Shown: positions 43,719 to 53,622, counted from the first letter of the stretch. The stretch is DNA of 64,000 bases from Photobacterium chitinilyticum (GCF_004104355.1 NZ_RJLM01000006.1:182919-246918); one strand, 5' to 3'. The notes: a model not told the origin generated them from the letters alone. Numbers and translations: made by a program.

Positions 43719-45320
43719 CTAACTTTCGTTAGTTGATGGCGACAGATAATCAGGAGTTTCGATATCATCGCTACTTTCAGCTTTGGTTACAGCTTGATTA
43801 GTCACGACTTCCGCTTCACCACCAAAATCTTCTTTGAGCCACTTGTTGAACCCGTAGAGCATGATGAAAATGACGACCATCAAGGGTAGTGAGGTCACAA
43901 TTGCCAATGTTTGTACGGTATTTAGCGGTGCATCGATGAACATCATCGTCAGTGGCACCGCTGCTAAGATCAAACACCAGAACAAGCGAAGTGCTGTCGG
44001 CGGGTTGGCGTTTTCATCAAGCTGGTTGGCAGCTGTTGCAGCCAGGGTGAAGGACGCCGAATCAAGCGTGGTTGCCAGGAATAACGTAGACATCACCGCG
44101 AAGATAATAATAAACAACGCGCTTCCCGGTAGCGTATTTAGCACTGCTATGACAGTGGCTGAGCCGCCGTTCTCGGTGATAGAGCGGGTAACATCAATGA
44201 TTTCAGTCAGGTGTACGTTCATGCTGAAACTGCCAAGTACACCGAAGAAGATGAAGCAACCCGCACTGCCGCCAACCACCATGCTGCCGATAACTTCTTT
44301 GAGTTTGCGGCCTTTTGATACTTTGGTAACAAACAGTGCCATGAACGGTACATAGGTCATCCAGTATGCCCAGTAGAATACTGTCCATGATGTAGGGAAC
44401 GAGCCGCCTTCAACCGGATCCGTCCATAGGCTCATGCGGATGAAGTTTTGGAGCATCAGGCCGTAACCATTGGTCATCTGATTGATGATGAAAGAGGTTG
44501 GACCCACAAAGAGAATAAGCAGAACGAAAATCACAGCGAGCTTGGTGTTCATATCGCTGAGTTTTGCCATCCCTTTTTCAATGCCGACATAAGAACTGAC
44601 AGAGAAGAGCGCCGTGATGAATAGCATCAGGCCGACGTTCATGGCAAAGCTGTTTTCAACACCGAGCAGGTAGGCAATACCTTCTGTAACCATCGGCACA
44701 CTCAGACCCAGTGTGATCCCCATGGCACCAACACAGCTGAAGATGAAAATCGTATCGATGATTTTGCCGATTACCGGATTGTAGAAGCGCCCCATGATGC
44801 TTTCGCAAACCGCACTGAGTTTAAGCTGCGGGTTTTTCTTTACGTGGAAAGAGTAGGCGACTGGTAGAGAGGCAATACAGTATAGTGACCAGGCCGAGAT
44901 CCCCCAGTGGAACATGTTGTAGCTAGTTGCCCATTCTGCGGCCATTGGTGAATAAGGTTCTATGTCAAATGGTGGTGTCATGTAGTAATACCCCCACTCG
45001 ACAAATGCCCAATATACGGTTGCCGAGCCCAAACCGGCACAGACCATCATCGCCAGATAGGTAAACTGGGAGTATTCCGGCTTGTCGCTGCCGAGCTTGA
45101 TCTCTCCGTATTTTCCGAAAGCAATTTTGGCGAGGAAAATGACACTAAAAAAGCCAAAGAAAAGGAAAATCTCACCAAACTGGTTTGTCAGGGTACTGAA
45201 TAACTGGCTGGCTATCGCGTTTCCCTGCTCAGGAAAAAGCGTCAGGCCAACAACAACAAAGAGGATAACCGACAGGCTTATTGCCATTAATGGTTTGTCT
45301 ATTTTACGTTCACTGTTCAT
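43719..45320 (-). CDS. BCCT-family transporter
   Basis: 533-aa, about twelve-helix secondary transporter of the betaine/carnitine/choline type. Signature region MFHWGISAWSLYCIASLPVA (the GxHWGxxxW motif of the family) and YWAFVEWGYYYMTPP are clear; KMTNGYGLMLQ-like and TVFYWAYWMTYVPFMALFV segments follow. The C-terminus is acidic. It is the last gene of the uxaA-type operon, 26 bp behind the enolase-superfamily gene, so it probably imports the compound degraded by that operon, possibly a charged or sulfonated solute. Substrate not readable from sequence. Confidence 0.88.
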   Translation of the reverse strand: MNSERKIDKPLMAISLSVILFVVVGLTLFPEQGNAIASQLFSTLTNQFGEIFLFFGFFSVIFLAKIAFGKYGEIKLGSDKPEYSQFTYLAMMVCAGLGSATVYWAFVEWGYYYMTPPFDIEPYSPMAAEWATSYNMFHWGISAWSLYCIASLPVAYSFHVKKNPQLKLSAVCESIMGRFYNPVIGKIIDTIFIFSCVGAMGITLGLSVPMVTEGIAYLLGVENSFAMNVGLMLFITALFSVSSYVGIEKGMAKLSDMNTKLAVIFVLLILFVGPTSFIINQMTNGYGLMLQNFIRMSLWTDPVEGGSFPTSWTVFYWAYWMTYVPFMALFVTKVSKGRKLKEVIGSMVVGGSAGCFIFFGVLGSFSMNVHLTEIIDVTRSITENGGSATVIAVLNTLPGSALFIIIFAVMSTLFLATTLDSASFTLAATAANQLDENANPPTALRLFWCLILAAVPLTMMFIDAPLNTVQTLAIVTSLPLMVVIFIMLYGFNKWLKEDFGGEAEVVTNQAVTKAESSDDIETPDYLSPSTNES

Positions 45321-45346
45321 AACTAAAAATCCTTCTACACGATTTC

Positions 45347-46462
45347 TTATATTCGATATTTATTGATCACGTCGTTACTGAGCTCGATACCGAGCCCTGG
45401 TGTATCTGGTACAGGCACATAGCCTTGCGAAAAGGGCAGTCTGTTGCTGACAAGATCAGTAAATAAAGGACTGCAGCTTTGGGAGTACTCCATAAGCGTG
45501 CCGTGCTCGCAGGCAGCTAAAAAGTGGACTGATGCCGCGAGCAAGATGCCGGTACTGAAGCCATGGGGGATGAGCTGGGTACCGTGTAACTGGGCAAGAT
45601 CGTAAATCTTCTTCATTTCAGTGATACCACCGCAGCGGGTGATATCAGGCTGGACGATGTCGACTTCGGACTGTTCTAGGAAGGACTTAAATTCATAGCG
45701 GGTCGTGAGTGATTCACCGCCTGCTAGGTTGGGTTGGATCTGGCGTGACAGCTTGGAGTAGCCGATCATGTCATCTGCCAGTACGGGCTCTTCGACCCAG
45801 TTCAGGTTAAATGGCTCCAGGCGCTTGCACATTTGGGCGGCGTGGCCGGTGGTACGCCACTTGGAGGCCAGATCGATCTGAACTTCTATTTCGTCGCCAA
45901 CGGCCTCGCGCACGTGGCGGACAATTTGGTAGTCAGTATCAGGATCATCGCCGAATACGCCGCCACCGAACTTGATACTGGTGAAACCCTGCCGAACAAG
46001 ATTCTTGGCAATATCGCGGTTCTTCTCCGGCTGACTGTCAGGAATAAAGGTGCCGTAGGCGCGGATTTGATCGCGGTATTTCCCGCCCAGCAGCGTATGA
46101 ACCGGCACGCCATAAAACTGGCCTGCAATGTCCCATAGGGCAATATCGATAGCACTGATGGCATGGATCCCAGCACCGCGGCGTCCCATATAGTTGGACG
46201 CCCAGTACATCTTGTTCCACAGCCGCTCGATCTCTAACGGGTTCTCGCCAATGAGTAGCTCACGTAACCCGTAGCAATATAGGTTGGAGTGTGGTGTCTC
46301 GATGCAGGCCTTGACCACGGCAGGAGAGCTGTCTGCTTCTCCAATCCCGATAACACCTGCATCGGTATGGACTTTGACTATTACTGCATCTTCGCCCCAT
46401 TCGCAGGGCTGATCAGGCTCAGGTACTCTTAAGCAAATAACTTCTATATCTGTAATACGCAC
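45347..46462 (-). CDS. mandelate racemase/muconate lactonizing enzyme family protein
   Basis: 371-aa enolase-superfamily enzyme. Metal ligands are D197 (QIDLASKW), E224 (WVEEPVLADD) and E250 (LAGGESLTTR); the base pair D273 (QPDITRCGG) and H300 (LIPHGFSTG) is of mandelate-racemase type, and K164 sits where the KxK base lies in others. This points to an acid-sugar dehydratase or racemase with a 1,1-proton-abstraction step. Start is GTG at 46462 with AAGGA seven bases upstream; the ORF open from 46537 overlaps the previous gene and is not used. Middle gene of the operon; substrate unknown. Confidence 0.88.
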   Translation of the reverse strand: MRITDIEVICLRVPEPDQPCEWGEDAVIVKVHTDAGVIGIGEADSSPAVVKACIETPHSNLYCYGLRELLIGENPLEIERLWNKMYWASNYMGRRGAGIHAISAIDIALWDIAGQFYGVPVHTLLGGKYRDQIRAYGTFIPDSQPEKNRDIAKNLVRQGFTSIKFGGGVFGDDPDTDYQIVRHVREAVGDEIEVQIDLASKWRTTGHAAQMCKRLEPFNLNWVEEPVLADDMIGYSKLSRQIQPNLAGGESLTTRYEFKSFLEQSEVDIVQPDITRCGGITEMKKIYDLAQLHGTQLIPHGFSTGILLAASVHFLAACEHGTLMEYSQSCSPLFTDLVSNRLPFSQGYVPVPDTPGLGIELSNDVINKYRI

Positions 46463-46476
46463 TGCCCAGTCCTTAA

Positions 46477-47652
46477 TTATTGTGGTTCGATACAAATGAG
46501 TTTTTCTAAACGCTGATCTTTTTGGTACAGCGTGCAATAGGCAAAACCGATATCTTCGATGGCGGTTGCTTCACCCTGAACGACTTTTTCCAGTGTGCAG
46601 AGGATCCGATCGGCGCTGGAATGGATGCTGTCGGTACCGTTCATGATCCCGCTGACATCAACATCAATGTCTTCGGTAATTTGGGCCGCGTTACCGCTGA
46701 CTCTGATCACCGGCACGATAGGGTTGTTGAACCCGGCACCGCCAGTGGTCCATAGGATCACCTGAGCACCCAGCGAGGCGAAGTGCATACCTGAGCCGCC
46801 GCAAAGATGCGTCGTTTCGGACAGGTACATGCCCGGCTCTTTTGGGCGTTCGGTCATTTTTGCGTTGATCCTGAGTACATCCTGGATCGGACGGGTACCG
46901 GTTTTATGCAGCGCCCCAAGTGCTTTCTCTTCCAGCGTGGTAAGGCCGCCGACACTGTTGCCGATACTCATGGTCTCGACATTGGTGCCTTCGATGTGCC
47001 AGCGTTTTTCCTCTTCGTTGATGAGGCGATCAATCTTGTCTGCAATTTTTGGGGTGACAGCGCGTTTGCGCAGGATATCTTCGCAGCCCACAAGCTCGAT
47101 AAGTTCACCGGCAATACAGGTGGCACCGGTATCTACCAGCAAATCAGCAACACGTCCTACCGAAGGGTTTGAGGCGATACCGGAGCTGGTATCGGATCCG
47201 CCACATTTTATGCCCACTACCAGTTCGTTAAGCGGGATTGGCTCTGGCTGAATTTGGTTTGCATATGTCGTTAGTTCTTTTGCCAGCTCAGTGCCCATTT
47301 TGATGGTGCTGCGCGTTCCGCGTGACTTGATAATCGACAGTGTCTGTACCGGTTTACCCGCGCTGCGGATAGGCTCGGCCAAAATAGCCGGATCGATACT
47401 TCCGCATCCCATGTTCAACAGCAAAGCGCCGGCAACATTGGGATTCAGAGCTGCGCCTACCATAGTGCCAACAAGTTCTTCATTTCCGCCGTACATGCAG
47501 GTGTTGTAATTGGTAACAACGACAGTACCGGGTACTTTTTGGCTAATGGCTCGGGCTATGCCCTCCGCACACTCATCAATCGCCAGGATGAGAACATGAT
47601 TTCGGATCCCCGCGCGGCCGTCGGGACGACGAAAGCCTGAGAAAAACTGCAT
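46477..47652 (-). CDS. UxaA-family dehydratase/lyase, large subunit
   Basis: 391 aa, matching the C-terminal catalytic domain of altronate/galactarate dehydratases (UxaA/GarD) and the SuyB-type large subunit of (2R)-sulfolactate sulfo-lyase. Key stretches are RPDGRAGIRNHVLIL, YNTCMYGGNEELVG, NMGCGSIDP, VGIKCGGSDTSSGIASNPSV and THLCGGSGMHFASLGAQVIL. Conserved cysteines and the GGSDTSSG metal/substrate loop are intact. It follows the small subunit by 3 bp. The reaction is a beta-elimination of water or sulfite from an acid; which one is open. Confidence 0.85.
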   Translation of the reverse strand: MQFFSGFRRPDGRAGIRNHVLILAIDECAEGIARAISQKVPGTVVVTNYNTCMYGGNEELVGTMVGAALNPNVAGALLLNMGCGSIDPAILAEPIRSAGKPVQTLSIIKSRGTRSTIKMGTELAKELTTYANQIQPEPIPLNELVVGIKCGGSDTSSGIASNPSVGRVADLLVDTGATCIAGELIELVGCEDILRKRAVTPKIADKIDRLINEEEKRWHIEGTNVETMSIGNSVGGLTTLEEKALGALHKTGTRPIQDVLRINAKMTERPKEPGMYLSETTHLCGGSGMHFASLGAQVILWTTGGAGFNNPIVPVIRVSGNAAQITEDIDVDVSGIMNGTDSIHSSADRILCTLEKVVQGEATAIEDIGFAYCTLYQKDQRLEKLICIEPQ

Positions 47653-47655
47653 TCG

Positions 47656-48000
47656 CTACTCCTCGATCTGCATTTGTTCAATGATTTGCTTGATGATGGG
47701 TTCAGGGATATCAACCCGGGTACTGCGTACGTTTTGTACGTGTACCAGCTCACCGACTGGAATTGCTTTGATGGCGATGCCAATGGCATAGCCAGCCTTG
47801 TGAATCGCTTCTTGCGCCGAAATCACGTCTATCGCGACTTTATTGCCGAATGTGATGGCTTGTTTGCAGATGACGGTGCCTTGCGCCCGGTTAGCATCAT
47901 CAATGATTTCAACTTGCTGCCCCTTTTCAATGTCAGCGAGCAAGGTCGCCACGTTGTCTGTTGGAGAAAGCAATATTGCCTTGTTCAAAGGTGCGTCCAT
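47656..48000 (-). CDS. UxaA-family dehydratase/lyase, small SAF-domain subunit
   Basis: 114 aa, an SAF domain like the N-terminal part of altronate dehydratase or SuyA. NVATLLADIEKGQQVEI, AITFGNKVAIDVISAQEAIH and GYAIGIAIKAIPVGELVHVQ carry the fold and the terminal HVQNVRSTR. In many species this is a domain of one polypeptide with the large subunit; here it is split. First gene of a four-gene operon, with an operator 19 bp upstream of the start codon. Confidence 0.85.
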   Translation of the reverse strand: MDAPLNKAILLSPTDNVATLLADIEKGQQVEIIDDANRAQGTVICKQAITFGNKVAIDVISAQEAIHKAGYAIGIAIKAIPVGELVHVQNVRSTRVDIPEPIIKQIIEQMQIEE

Positions 48001-48018
48001 AAATCCTCATAGATTGTT

Positions 48019-48033
48019 GATTGTCGGACAATC
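48019..48033. promoter_or_regulatory. FCD/GntR operator, copy 1
   Basis: GATTGTC-G-GACAATC is a perfect inverted repeat of 7-bp arms. It lies 19 bp upstream of the small-subunit start codon, close to where the minus-strand promoter or leader must be, so bound regulator would block the catabolic operon. Confidence 0.85.
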
Positions 48034-48114
48034 GACAGTTGGCAATGTTAATGAGTAATTCCGAAATAAATGCGACGCAAATCACTTTTTGTTTTATTTA
48101 TTCATTTTTTGTAT

Positions 48115-48129
48115 GATTGTCGGACAATC
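48115..48129. promoter_or_regulatory. FCD/GntR operator, copy 2
   Basis: Identical to copy 1, base for base, with 96 bp from centre to centre (close to nine helical turns). It lies 93 bp before the regulator start codon, between the two genes, and suggests looping or autoregulation. Confidence 0.85.
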
Positions 48130-48221
48130 GTCACGTTTTATTGATTATGCGAATTGTTGAGTAATCCGGTAGAATTAAGGCAACTGCGGTATTCCGCTAT
48201 CTGTAGATGTATGGAAAGATA

Positions 48222-48908
48222 ATGAAAATCGTAAAACAGAGCTTAGAGGAACAAGCCGCAGGCTATTTGCGTGAATTGATCCTCAGTGGAAAATACGGAA
48301 TGGGTGAAAAGCTGGTGGAGAGTTCGCTGGCGAAAGATTTGGAGCTATCACGCAGTACGGTGCGGATGGCACTTAATACTTTGGCTCATGAAGGCTTGGT
48401 GATCCAGAAGCCCTATGTCGGCTGGCAGGTAATTAATATTACTGAAAATGACCTGTGGGAGCTGTACCATTTGCGTGTTGCTCTGGAAACACGTTCTGCC
48501 TGGTTAGCTGCTGAGCATATAACCGAAGAGGGTAAAATCCGGCTGCGAGATTTGATGGATTATTATCTGCAAGTTGGCCGCAGTGAGGGTGTGACTTGCA
48601 TACAAATCAGTAAGCTTGAACTGGAGTTGCACACGTTAATTATCGAGTTAAGTGGCAACATGCGTCTGCATCAGATCTACCGTAATGTCGCTAACCAAAT
48701 GCTTATTTACTTTAACATCGATCACGCAAGTTATGATCCTGAGGAAAGTGCTTTGAGTCATGTGCCTCTGGTGGATGCTATCTGCGCTGGTGAAAGTGTT
48801 AAAGCATTAAAACTGGCTGAAGAGAATATTACCGTTTATTCAGTGATCGGCCATAAATACAGAGAACAGCATTTGAAGAGTTATTCCGAGCAGCAAGACG
48901 AGTCTTGA
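48222..48908 (+). CDS. GntR-family regulator with FCD domain
   Basis: 228 aa. N-terminal winged HTH (QAAGYLRELILSGKYGMGEK, DLELSRSTVRMALNTLAHEG, GWQVINITENDLWELYHLRV) and an all-helical FCD ligand domain (SAWLAAEHITEEGKIRLRDL). FCD regulators usually respond to a carboxylate or sugar acid, fitting the divergent dehydratase operon. GGAAAGATA precedes the ATG at 48222; the ATG at 48207 is an alternative. Confidence 0.9.
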   Translation: MKIVKQSLEEQAAGYLRELILSGKYGMGEKLVESSLAKDLELSRSTVRMALNTLAHEGLVIQKPYVGWQVINITENDLWELYHLRVALETRSAWLAAEHITEEGKIRLRDLMDYYLQVGRSEGVTCIQISKLELELHTLIIELSGNMRLHQIYRNVANQMLIYFNIDHASYDPEESALSHVPLVDAICAGESVKALKLAEENITVYSVIGHKYREQHLKSYSEQQDES

Positions 48909-48940
48909 ATCTACGACCTTTAAAAATCAGGCTGCCGAAG

Positions 48941-48972
48941 GCGAAGGTGATAGCAATCAACCTTCGCTTTTT
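48941..48972 (+). terminator. terminator after the GntR gene
   Basis: GCGAAGGT (48941-48948) pairs with ACCTTCGC (48960-48967), followed by TTTTTC, 32 bp past the stop codon. Confidence 0.88.
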
Positions 48973-49195
48973 CATTTCAGAGGCTTAGCTTATGGTTCAT
49001 GGCGATGAACTTGTAAGCAAAGCATATTCGCGAAATTAGTTTTCAATAATATCGTAGCCCCCGAAATTCCTACGTCTAGTCCCAATAATCTAAAAAAACA
49101 CCCTTCAAAACAAGCGCATTATTACTTATACTCCTGCCTCATGAACGGTGTTCGAAATGATGCCGATATAAAACTATGTGGTAAGGTTTATTTAA

Positions 49196-51199
49196 ATGCT
49201 GAAGCTGAATATGTCAGTTCTATTTCTTTTTGCAGGCTCGGTGCATGCAATGCCAGTGCAAGAAACAGACGCAATGGCATTTCCCAAGGATATAAGCTGC
49301 AACATTGGTTCTTCAATTGGCGAAACAGAAGGGCGTAGTTTGTTGCCGGATGTATTGGCCCGCGTCGGTAGCATTTGGCAACCGGGAGACTTCCAATTTA
49401 TTGCTCAGGTTGATGGGGTGGGCAGCCACCATTTAGTTTTCAATTTGCATCACAATAACATTCCGGTGGAAAAGCAGGAGCTGATCTTATCAATCGATAA
49501 CAACTGTCAGCTATTTCGGTATCAGTATCGAGTCGTGGATTACAAGCCTAAAGAAGATGCCGGTAATAACAGCAAAATAAAGAGTATCGATGAAGCCATT
49601 ACTTCGCTTAAAACGATTGTGGCTAACCCCGATGAACCATTAACACGTTCTATCCAAGCTCAAGCCAACAGGCTACGGTTGCTCAACAAAGCGGATCACA
49701 GTCAGTTACCTGCAAGCTATGTTGCCGATGAAATAACGGGTTCTCCGTTATACCGTATTTCTTCAAACAAGGTGTTGATACTTGGTTATCAGCTTAATTT
49801 GCCTTCTCGAAACCCTGATGGATTGTTAGAACTCTGGTGGAATAGCCAGCGCTCTAGCCCGTCTGCTTTACCACGCTTTCCTTATGCAAAGCGCAGCGAT
49901 AAACAAAGTATCCCGGCATTATCTCCTTGGCAGTGGCAAGGTTACGGTCAGCATCCTCAACGAACGCTTGGTACTGATTATGTGGTGAATTTCTGGGAGG
50001 TGTGGCCGCCTATCTCTCAGAGTTTATCGATTAATACCGCTGACAAACTGCAGACGGCAAATCTTGTTTTTCTCGATAGTTTGGATTTTTCGTGGGACTT
50101 TGAAGATCGTACCTTCGCTGAACTGTGGAATAATTCCGACAGTGATGCGGATTCTGCTGCAGAGAAAAAGCGAAAACTGACGAGTATTCTTACCAATGTC
50201 GCCTATGCGGACAAAGGGATTGGCTACGCTGCCAATACATTAGGTTATGGGCATTTGCTGCCAAGCAAACCGAACTTGGTGTTGTCAACGACTGCGAGTG
50301 GTGGAAGCAGTATTTACAAACCGGCATTCGATATTATTCAGATTGTTGATAATAGTTGCAATGCTTCTCTTTATGATCCCGGCGCCACCCTTCATGAACA
50401 GGGGCATTCTGTTTTTGTTCGATTACTGGGTTTGTCGCGTTCCAATCCGGTTAACACGGCCATGAATGAAGGGTTTGCCGACTACTGGGCCGCTGGGTTC
50501 TTGCGCCAGGATCCTAAATGGAATGGCAGCCTTAGTGACTTTAGAAGCGGGGCATGCGGCAAAACGAGTGCTGATCGACAGCTTCGCACTCAGCTCTATG
50601 ATTATTTCGACGGTATGGAGGCGAAAATTTCCTCTTCCCATGGTGGTATAACGGGGCCGGAAGGGAAGGTCTTCTTTGAACCTATGCTAGCCCAGCCTTT
50701 ATTGGCTGCCATGGAAGATTTGATTAAATTACACGGTGAGGAAAAAGGCAGAAAACTGGCTGATCACATTGTGCTGGAAACCTTTGCCGGTCTTTCTGTC
50801 GATGCATCGTACCGAGAACTTTCGCTGGCACTGTTAGTAAATGCACGTCGGTTTGATCCTAGTTTGAAAGCTGAAGCTATTTATCGTTTGCGCCTTACTA
50901 ACTCCAATTTATTGCCACGTCAGGTTGAGCCGGAATCACGGGTCGCTATCGCCACTATAATGCCTGCGGAAACATCGGTTACGCTGGTTAACCATGATAG
51001 TGCCAATAAGGCAGAACGTGTCACGGTGGCTTTGCCGAATCAGGTCGAACAAAATATTGAACTGGCCGCAAGCGAAAAGCGCGCCCTGACACTGCCATCA
51101 CCGCAACTAACCTGTGGTGAAGTAAGCTCTCACCGCTTACGGTTCGTCATTGGCAAGACAATAAGCTGGTACAAGATAAGGCTTATCCCTTCACATTAG
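49196..51199 (+). CDS. secreted gluzincin metallopeptidase, 5' part of a frameshifted gene
   Basis: 667 aa in this frame. Signal peptide MLKLNMSVLFLFAGSVHA, a propeptide-like region, then a zinc peptidase core with H400-E401-Q-G-H404 (TLHEQGHSVFVRLLG) and a downstream E425 (NEGFADYW), the gluzincin pattern. The frame ends TISWYKIRLIPSH at 51199, but the next frame is open from 51121 and continues the protein without a start codon. The total span to 53622 is one base short of a multiple of three, so a single-base loss (or sequencing error) between 51121 and 51199 splits one gene of about 1475 codons. The visible product is probably a truncated but possibly active peptidase. No slippery heptamer was seen. 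Confidence 0.8.
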   Translation: MLKLNMSVLFLFAGSVHAMPVQETDAMAFPKDISCNIGSSIGETEGRSLLPDVLARVGSIWQPGDFQFIAQVDGVGSHHLVFNLHHNNIPVEKQELILSIDNNCQLFRYQYRVVDYKPKEDAGNNSKIKSIDEAITSLKTIVANPDEPLTRSIQAQANRLRLLNKADHSQLPASYVADEITGSPLYRISSNKVLILGYQLNLPSRNPDGLLELWWNSQRSSPSALPRFPYAKRSDKQSIPALSPWQWQGYGQHPQRTLGTDYVVNFWEVWPPISQSLSINTADKLQTANLVFLDSLDFSWDFEDRTFAELWNNSDSDADSAAEKKRKLTSILTNVAYADKGIGYAANTLGYGHLLPSKPNLVLSTTASGGSSIYKPAFDIIQIVDNSCNASLYDPGATLHEQGHSVFVRLLGLSRSNPVNTAMNEGFADYWAAGFLRQDPKWNGSLSDFRSGACGKTSADRQLRTQLYDYFDGMEAKISSSHGGITGPEGKVFFEPMLAQPLLAAMEDLIKLHGEEKGRKLADHIVLETFAGLSVDASYRELSLALLVNARRFDPSLKAEAIYRLRLTNSNLLPRQVEPESRVAIATIMPAETSVTLVNHDSANKAERVTVALPNQVEQNIELAASEKRALTLPSPQLTCGEVSSHRLRFVIGKTISWYKIRLIPSH

Positions 51200-53622
51200 T
51201 TGGTGGTCAGCAATCTGGTATACAGTCTTTTGAAAAAGAGAATAATGTCTGGTCACTAACTCTCAGCAAGCCGCTGGCCTGGAAGAGCGATAATGTTCGT
51301 CATGTGCTGCGCCTGAAAGGTGACAGCCAATCCAATCTGATCCCGAAACTGATCAATAGTGACACGACCATCGATTTGGCTTCAATGGCTCGTACCGGCG
51401 GAAGTTTGTGGTTGAGCGCAGATAGCAATACAGTGCTGGCCAGCGGTAAATGGCAATTGACAGCCAAGTCGGATTATACCAGTGCAGAGTTGGTCACACT
51501 TGAATGTGTTCCTGCCTTCACTATTGATGGCCCGGCATCGGCGTCTGAAAAGTCGACGCTGACATTCAAGGCGATGCTGAATGGTTCGCCTATTACTGTG
51601 CAATGGCAGGTTATCGGTGAGGATAGCGCATCTAATAGTGAGACGTTCAGTTTAGCGGTACCGGATCTTGCGCAATCTAAGCGCTATGAGATTGAAGCGG
51701 TGTATACGCTGAATGGCGAGAAGCGCACTGTACGTCATGCGGTAGATGTCGATGCTGTTAATCACCCAGCAACATTTGAGATAAGTGCACCGACTGAAGT
51801 ATCAGAGGGGCAGAGTGTCGCCTTTGCTATGGACAAGTTATCGGATCCGGACAGCGCAGGTTTTGTGCAGGCAGATTGGTATATTGGTGACGATTGGATC
51901 GGGCAAGGCCAGTCTATCCAATGGCAGGCTCCGACATCAGACACAGACCGTACATTAGTGCTGTCGTTAAAAGTCCGGGACAGTCGTCAGCCAGTTGAGA
52001 CTGCTGTTAGTAAGTCGATGTCTATCGCACTTAAACATGTCAATGTTGCACCGACTATTTCCTTGAATGCTCCGGTTGAAGTTCAGGCTGGCAAACTGCT
52101 AGAGGTTTCCGCTCTGGTGAGCGACAAGGAAACAGCAGCGGATAAGTTGACTGTGAGCTGGAAGATTTCTGGAATTGCTTCGCTGACTTTGCCTGCGGGT
52201 AAGCAATTATCATGGACTGTACCTGCATCGGTCACGGTAAGTGCGTTGACTGTTACTGCTGAAGTCAGTGATGGTGAGGCGACAGCGACTGTGAGTCGGG
52301 TGATTAACCTAAAACCGGCAAATAAAGCGCCGGTATTAAGCCTGACCGGTCCGATAAATACCCAAGCCGGTCAATCGGTAGAGGTTAGTGCAAACTGGAC
52401 TGACGAGACGCCTGAAAAGGTTAAACTCAGCTGGCAGGTTAATAGGGTGAAGGTTCCTTTCGAACAGCTCAGTAACGAGAAAATTCGGTTGAACATTCCC
52501 AAGAATCAGGGGGCGGGCTCGGTACAAGTTCAGGTGACAGCAGATGATAGTGAGGCTTCAGCCGTTGAAACACATCGTGTTTCTTGGGGGGCTTATGTCA
52601 ACCAAGTACCAACTGTTGCTATTGCAGGTCCGGCAAAGGCGAATATCGGCGATAGTATTACCCTGACAGCCGATGCGCAGGATCCTGACCGTTGGCCTGC
52701 GGCGCTTCAGTTCACCTGGCAGCAGGTTTCTGGCGAGCGTGTTGTGTTGAAAGCGAATGGTTCAAGCCTGCAATTTTCTGTGCCTGCAAGTGCATCTGAG
52801 AGTGTTTTGGTGTTTGAACTTGATACGTTCGATGGTGAGACCCATACCAAGAAACAGTGGCGAATCGATGTTGCCAAGTATGTTATTCCAAATCCGGTTA
52901 TTACATTGAAAAATGATGTAGCTGGTACATACAAGCTCAATGAGCTCAGCGAGTTAGTGTTGGATGCCTCTACATCAAGAGGGGCAGGATCTGAAGATCT
53001 CATCTTCAAGTGGAAGCAAGTGAGTGGCCCAGTGTTGTCTGATCTTCCGCTACAGGGGGAACAGATTAAGGTTATGTTACCTGAAGTGGGCTCATTGGCG
53101 GATATAGAGCTTGAACTAACAGTCAGCCAAGGAAGCCGAGTCAGTCGTAAGATTATTCGTGTGGCTGTAAGCGATCTCGGTCCAGCTCCAAGAGAAGCCA
53201 AGATTGAGCCGAAGGCTGCTGGCTCGAATTTGGTACTAGATGCTGAAAGTGTAGTAGAGCTGGCAGACGGTATCGATTACCAATTTAACTGGGAACAGGT
53301 TAAAGGTACGAAAGTGGCTATCGCCAACCCTAATGTAAGAGTCTTGAATGTTGAGCTTCCATCGTCTGCCAACGAGGAAGAACTTGGCTTTTCATTGGCG
53401 ATCACCACTCCGGGCAAAGGTGTACGGCATTATCCTGTCAGCCTGAAAGTGGCAGCTGCACCTGAATCTAAACCTGAATCAACGACGGCAACAAAACCGC
53501 AGACTCCGTCATCAACATCACCATCAGATGGTGGCAGCGGTGGTTCGTTTGGTCTTTGGGGGCTGTTGGCATTGCTTGGAACGATGTTGCTAAGAGGTCG
53601 GGGAAGTAACCACAGACGCTAA
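51121..53622 (+). pseudogene. 3' part of the metallopeptidase gene: Ig/PKD-like repeats and GlyGly-CTERM
   Basis: Open for 833 codons in the -1 frame relative to the 5' part, with coding-like sequence already upstream of the first ATG at 51304 (AYPFTLVGGQQSGIQSFEKE, NNVWSLTLSKPLAWKSDNVR). At least five Ig/PKD-like beta repeats follow, marked by APTISLNAPVEVQAGK, APVLSLTGPINTQAGQ and VPTVAIAGPAKANIGD. The C-terminus SPSDGGSGGSFGLWGLLALL plus basic tail is a GlyGly-CTERM sorting signal, processed by a rhombosortase in proteins sent through type II secretion. Without its start it would be translated only after frame restoration. Convergent with the MFS gene. Confidence 0.78.

Noticed and set aside
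51121-51199. Programmed ribosomal frameshift in the metallopeptidase gene
   Set aside because: No X-XXY-YYZ slippery heptamer or strong downstream structure in the overlap; a single-base indel is simpler.
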